This document shows, in pieces, positions 11,881-13,527 of a stretch of DNA of 13,527 nucleotides; positions within the stretch are counted from its first letter, which is position 1, and the number at the start of each line of letters is the position of its first letter. The notes below the pieces were generated by a model. The model saw only the letters and a program-made list of their open reading frames with translations, was not told where the DNA came from and made no database searches. This DNA is from CAZWVM01 sp964637705. GTDB taxonomy: Bacteria > UBA8481. The DNA is taken from assembly GCA_964637705.1 (NCBI GenBank), contig CAZWVM010000094.1, positions 1 to 13,527 of the forward strand, read 5' to 3'. The position numbers and the translations under genes were made by a program.

Positions 11881-13527
11881 AGATCCAGTTCACCCTGAAC
11901 GGCGTTCCCCGCACCTTCCACGTCGAGCCCGGCGACCGCGCTCTCGCGGTCCTCAGAAAGGAAGGCGCCGTCTGCGTGCGCGACGGATGCAACGGCGGCG
12001 GCGTCTGCGGCATCTGCTCCGTCCTCCTCGACGGCCGCCTCGTCAACTCCTGCCTCCTCCTCGCCCCCCAGTTGGACGGCCGGGAGGTCCAGACGATCGA
12101 ATACTACTCGCGCCAGCGCGCCCTATCGGCCGTGCAGTCCGCCTTCCTCGACGCCGGCGTCGTCCAATGCGGCTACTGCACACCCTCGATGATTCTCGCC
12201 GTCGAGGATCTCCTGAAGCGCACGAAGGCGCCCTCCCGCGCGGACGTCCAGGACGCGCTCTCCGGCATCTTCTGCCGTTGCACCGGCTACGAGCAGTTCT
12301 TCCAGGCCGTGACGCTCGCGGCCAAGCGGCTCCAGGACCCGGATTTCCACGCGCCGCTCGTCCCGGAATTCAAGGAGGACCTGCGCATCGTCGGAAAAAC
12401 GAAGCGGAAGGTCGACGGCCCGAAGCTCGTCCGCGGCGAGAAGGCCTACGTCGAGGACATGGTCCAGCCCGGCGCCTGCGTCCTGAAGATGCTGCGCTCG
12501 CCGCATGCCCACGCCTACGTGAAGTCGATCGACACGACCGAGGCCGAGAAGGTCCCGGGCGTCGTCTACATCCTCACGCACAAGAACTGCCCCGACGTCT
12601 ATTACAACCAGGCCGGCCAGGGCTTCCCGGAACCGTCCCCCTACGACCGCAAGTTGATCAGCGAGAAGGTGCGCCATGTCGGCGACCGGGTGGCCGCAAT
12701 CGTCGCCGAGACGTGGGACGCGGCGGAAACGGCCGCCGCGAAGATCAAGGTCGATTACGAGGTCTTGAAGCCCGTTCTCACCGTCGACGACGCCGCGGCG
12801 CCGGGCGCACCGCTCATCCACAACTCTCATCTCGAATATGTCGTGGGTGCTCCCGAGGGCCTCGACGAGGACAACCGCGCGGCCGACCCCCGCGACGGCC
12901 GCATCATCTACCAGTTCCCGATCCACGCCGACCCCCGGAAGAACATCGCCGCGAGTGTCCACGGCCACATCGGCGACGTGGAGAAGGGATTGAAGGAGGC
13001 CGACGTCGTCGTCGAGCGGACCTACGACTCCTGCCAGGTTCAGTGCACCCCCGCCGAGACGCACGTCGTCTACACGCGCATGGACGGGGACCGCCTGGTC
13101 ATCCACGCCTCGACCCAGGTCCCCTGGCACCTCCGCCGCATCGTCGCGCGCGTCATCGGCACGGACGAGAACAACATCCGGGTCATCAAGGAGCGCGTCG
13201 GCGGCGGCTTCGGGGCGAAGCAGGACATCGTGCTGGAGGAACTCGCGGCCTACCTCACCTGGATCACGGGCCGTTCGATCTATCAGCGCATGACGCGCGA
13301 GGAGGAGTTCATCGCGTCGCGCACCCGCCACGTGCTCCGCGTCTCCGTCAAGCTCGGCGCGAAGAAGGATGGGACGCTCACGGCGGTCTACATGGACGTG
13401 AAGGCCAACACCGGCCCCTACGGCTCGCACTGCCTCACCGTGCCGATGAACGCCTGCTCCAAGTCCCTGCCGCTCTTCCTCTGCGAGAACATGGGCTTCG
13501 AGGTCACGACCTACTACTCCAACATCG
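11877..13527 (+). CDS. XdhD-like molybdenum hydroxylase: fused [2Fe-2S] and molybdopterin subunit (3' end outside window)
   Basis: The first 550 residues are visible; the C-terminal half is off the right edge. Residues 1-80 are a plant-type ferredoxin domain (Cys38, Cys44, Cys47, Cys59), 81-155 the second helical [2Fe-2S] domain (QCGYC with Cys98/Cys101, FCRC with Cys133/Cys135), and from about 165 the molybdopterin domain: DLRIVGKTKRKVDGPKLVRG, MLRSPHAHAYV, VRHVGDRVAAIVAE, IHASTQVPWHLRR, ERVGGGFGAKQD at 439-450, TREEEFIA, TGPYGSH. These segments closely follow E. coli XdhD and selenium-dependent xanthine dehydrogenases as I remember them, including Fe-S/Mo fusion with a separate FAD partner. 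The first cluster reads C-x5-C-x2-C instead of the usual C-x4-C-x2-C. Unlike E. coli XdhD, the cluster cysteines are intact. A purine-type hydroxylase role is likely; substrate and catalytic Glu cannot be checked here. Confidence 0.9.
   Translation, partial: MKIQFTLNGVPRTFHVEPGDRALAVLRKEGAVCVRDGCNGGGVCGICSVLLDGRLVNSCLLLAPQLDGREVQTIEYYSRQRALSAVQSAFLDAGVVQCGYCTPSMILAVEDLLKRTKAPSRADVQDALSGIFCRCTGYEQFFQAVTLAAKRLQDPDFHAPLVPEFKEDLRIVGKTKRKVDGPKLVRGEKAYVEDMVQPGACVLKMLRSPHAHAYVKSIDTTEAEKVPGVVYILTHKNCPDVYYNQAGQGFPEPSPYDRKLISEKVRHVGDRVAAIVAETWDAAETAAAKIKVDYEVLKPVLTVDDAAAPGAPLIHNSHLEYVVGAPEGLDEDNRAADPRDGRIIYQFPIHADPRKNIAASVHGHIGDVEKGLKEADVVVERTYDSCQVQCTPAETHVVYTRMDGDRLVIHASTQVPWHLRRIVARVIGTDENNIRVIKERVGGGFGAKQDIVLEELAAYLTWITGRSIYQRMTREEEFIASRTRHVLRVSVKLGAKKDGTLTAVYMDVKANTGPYGSHCLTVPMNACSKSLPLFLCENMGFEVTTYYSNI

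Noticed and set aside
12123..13430. 435-codon open frame on the minus strand inside the molybdenum hydroxylase gene
   Set aside because: Fully antisense to an unmistakable molybdopterin domain; composition is typical of a shadow frame.
1..13527. tRNA or rRNA genes
   Set aside because: No tRNA TPsiC-arm pattern (GGTTCRANYCC) in a cloverleaf context and no rRNA-like segment was found by eye; a covariance-model scan was not possible.

Overview
The window is GC-rich, densely coded bacterial DNA with no rRNA, tRNA, insertion sequence, phage gene or CRISPR array that I can see. The organism looks like a Gram-negative from a poorly cultivated lineage. The evidence is a secreted protein ending in a FlgD-Ig/type-A-sorting-like domain (YPNPF...GVYIAII...RKFMIIR), which is common in the Bacteroidota/FCB superphylum and candidate phyla such as Eisenbacteria, Krumholzibacteriota and Latescibacterota, together with tandem intergenic AT/GC word repeats often seen in such genomes. 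This placement is inference; no marker gene settles it.

Layout. (1) 1-1381, minus strand: aminodeoxychorismate synthase component I (PabB-like) followed by the N-terminus of an M20 amidohydrolase that runs off the left edge. (2) 1382-1639: intergenic control region with a near-consensus sigma70 promoter (TTGACA-N18-TAGAAT) firing rightward. (3) 1640-4722, plus strand: three exported proteins in a row: a small beta-rich subunit-like protein, a PapD/Ig-like chaperone-like protein, and a 512-residue multidomain protein with the C-terminal sorting-like domain. The first and third share a mature N-terminal motif. This is the most plausible undescribed system in the window. (4) 4733-8361, minus strand: glyoxalase II, a 78-residue orphan, a C-terminal processing protease and TsaD, ending convergently 10 bp from block 3. 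(5) 8438-13527, plus strand: a DegT-family aminotransferase, Pcm, a MobA/MocA-like nucleotidyltransferase, then an FAD subunit and a fused [2Fe-2S]/molybdopterin subunit of the XdhD / selenium-dependent xanthine dehydrogenase class, which runs off the right edge.

How the genes work together. The aminotransferase, Pcm and the nucleotidyltransferase are packed with gaps of 4 nt or less, or overlaps, and are probably one transcript. The nucleotidyltransferase plausibly makes the cytidylated molybdopterin that the hydroxylase downstream needs. The hydroxylase genes overlap by ATGA and seem to have their own promoter at 10948-10976. The architecture (separate YgfM-like FAD protein plus fused Fe-S/Mo protein, with a MocA-like protein nearby) matches the E. 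coli ygfM-xdhD-mocA locus. Block 4 genes are ordinary housekeeping functions. Two short-word repeat patches (5734-5847 and 10904-10929) sit at gene boundaries, and the second has become the C-terminal tail of the nucleotidyltransferase.
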